Shown here piece after piece: positions 63,379 to 64,000 of a DNA stretch of 64,000 nt (positions are counted from its first letter, which is position 1; the number at the start of each line of letters is the position of its first letter). Both the position numbers and the translations under genes were made by a program. The notes under the pieces were generated by a model. That model searched no databases. It was not told where the DNA came from and worked only from the letters and a program-made list of their open reading frames with translations. This DNA comes from CBDCGJ01 sp965216645 (GTDB lineage Bacteria; Pseudomonadota; Alphaproteobacteria; GCA-2731375): the NCBI GenBank assembly GCA_965216645.1, contig CBDCGJ010000010.1, forward strand, positions 39,766 to 103,765, in the 5' to 3' direction.

Positions 63379-64000
63379 ATGAATTGCAGATTGAACAAAA
63401 TAGGAAGAGTGGTGGCCGGAGTGATCATTCTGGGCATCGGTTTGGCGGAAGCCAGAGAGTGGGACTGGGAATGGGTGTCCGGTGGAAGATTTGATGATGT
63501 CATTCACGACGGCGAAAAGTATCTCGCTCTTGCGAGTGGTGGCTATGTCTTGAGTTCCTGGAATGGTGTTGACTGGTCAATCTACAGCGAAGGTGCTGGA
63601 AAGGCGTTGTTTCATCGGGATGGAACCTATTACACGGTCGGAGTGCGTGGCAGTATCTCTCGCACAACCGATTGGGAGAATTGGGTGGAGGTTACGGCAC
63701 CAACTACCAATTGGCTCTATGATATGACCTATGGGGAAGGGCGCTACGTGGCAGTGGGGAGTGCAGGCACGATTGTTACCTCAACGGACGGCCTTTTCTG
63801 GTCGGCCGCGGAAAGTGGAACGACCAAGCAGCTGAACGCGGTTGCTTATGGCGCGGGCTATTTTGCTGCGATTGGTACTAACGGCGAGCTGGTGGCATCA
63901 TCGGATGGAGTTGTATGGAACAGTTACGACAGTGGCACGCCCGCTGCCCTATCGGACATTATTTACGATGGGACCAAATTTGTCATTCCTGGGCCTGGGT
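63379..64000 (+). CDS. Secreted BNR/WD-like beta-propeller protein, 3' truncated
   Basis: Starts at ATG 63379 behind AAGGAAAG and is open at the window end (207 codons). A signal peptide (MNCRLNKIGRVVAGVIILGIGLAEA) is followed by repeats of about 40 residues with the pattern GGYVLSSWNGVDWSIY, GTYYTVGVRGSISRTTDWENWVEV, GRYVAVGSAGTIVTSTDGLFWSAAES, GYFAAIGTNGELVASSDGVVWNSY. This resembles sialidase/BNR-like propellers and Ycf48-like proteins. Function unknown. Confidence 0.75.
   Translation, partial: MNCRLNKIGRVVAGVIILGIGLAEAREWDWEWVSGGRFDDVIHDGEKYLALASGGYVLSSWNGVDWSIYSEGAGKALFHRDGTYYTVGVRGSISRTTDWENWVEVTAPTTNWLYDMTYGEGRYVAVGSAGTIVTSTDGLFWSAAESGTTKQLNAVAYGAGYFAAIGTNGELVASSDGVVWNSYDSGTPAALSDIIYDGTKFVIPGPG

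Overview
The window holds two unlike pieces of DNA joined at about position 54,626. Positions 1 to 54,626 are GC-rich, densely packed and read as an alphaproteobacterium, probably Rhodospirillales-like. The evidence is the cox operon order (coxB-coxA-ctaB-coxF-ctaG-coxC-DUF983-surf1), plant-type glutamate-cysteine ligase, two class III cyclase/TPR proteins and the codon usage. From 54,627 to the end the GC content is visibly lower, and gene content (cyanobacterial-type IspH tail, lysine-rich histone H1-like protein, ileS-lspA, calcineurin/LamG phosphoesterase, BNR-like secreted protein) suggests Verrucomicrobiota or a relative. The join falls inside an open reading frame and fuses an acyl-CoA dehydrogenase lacking its last residues to the C-terminal third of IspH. 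A chimeric metagenomic contig is the simplest explanation.

Layout of the left part. 1-5.9 kb: a cyclase/TolB-like/TPR protein, then a catabolic group (Rieske oxygenase alpha and beta, an Asp/Glu-racemase-fold protein without the usual cysteines, a metallo-beta-lactamase hydrolase and an FMN-binding oxidase-like protein). 5.9-14.7 kb: a SAM/cyclase/AAA/TPR regulator, a D-2-hydroxyacid dehydrogenase, an MscS-type channel, an alpha/beta hydrolase and a periplasmic cyclase-family hydrolase. 15-17 kb: folE and tldD. 17.3-23.4 kb: the aa3 cytochrome c oxidase operon with heme A and copper assembly genes. 23.4-33.4 kb: gshA, two peroxiredoxins, an orphan tungstate-binding protein, an nfeD/SPFH pair, a VOC/enolase-superfamily pair, a DsbD-alpha-like protein, yqgE and eda.

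33.4-37 kb: a minus-strand operon for enoyl-CoA hydratase, a class V aminotransferase and an acyl-CoA ligase. 37-38.8 kb: an AEC transporter and two small proteins. 38.8-44.6 kb: a dipeptide-type ABC importer with a fused ATPase and a substrate-binding gene broken by several indels. 44.9-50.1 kb: a frameshifted fatty acid desaturase divergent from an XRE regulator, a LivM-like permease coupled to that regulator, and a rhodanese-ChrB/ChrA pair. 50-54.6 kb: GNAT, FMN-dependent 2-hydroxyacid oxidase, EamA exporter, Ada-like regulator and acyl-CoA dehydrogenase.

The right part carries the IspH tail, a BlaI-like winged helix joined to a lysine-rich histone-like tail, lspA and ileS, a membrane-anchored periplasmic protein, a small frameshifted gene, a calcineurin phosphoesterase with LamG domain, and the start of a secreted beta-propeller-like protein. 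Several genes carry single-base frameshifts, many at short homopolymers and most between 43.6 and 45.6 kb, which points to local sequence error or real decay. No rRNA, tRNA, CRISPR array or insertion sequence was recognised.
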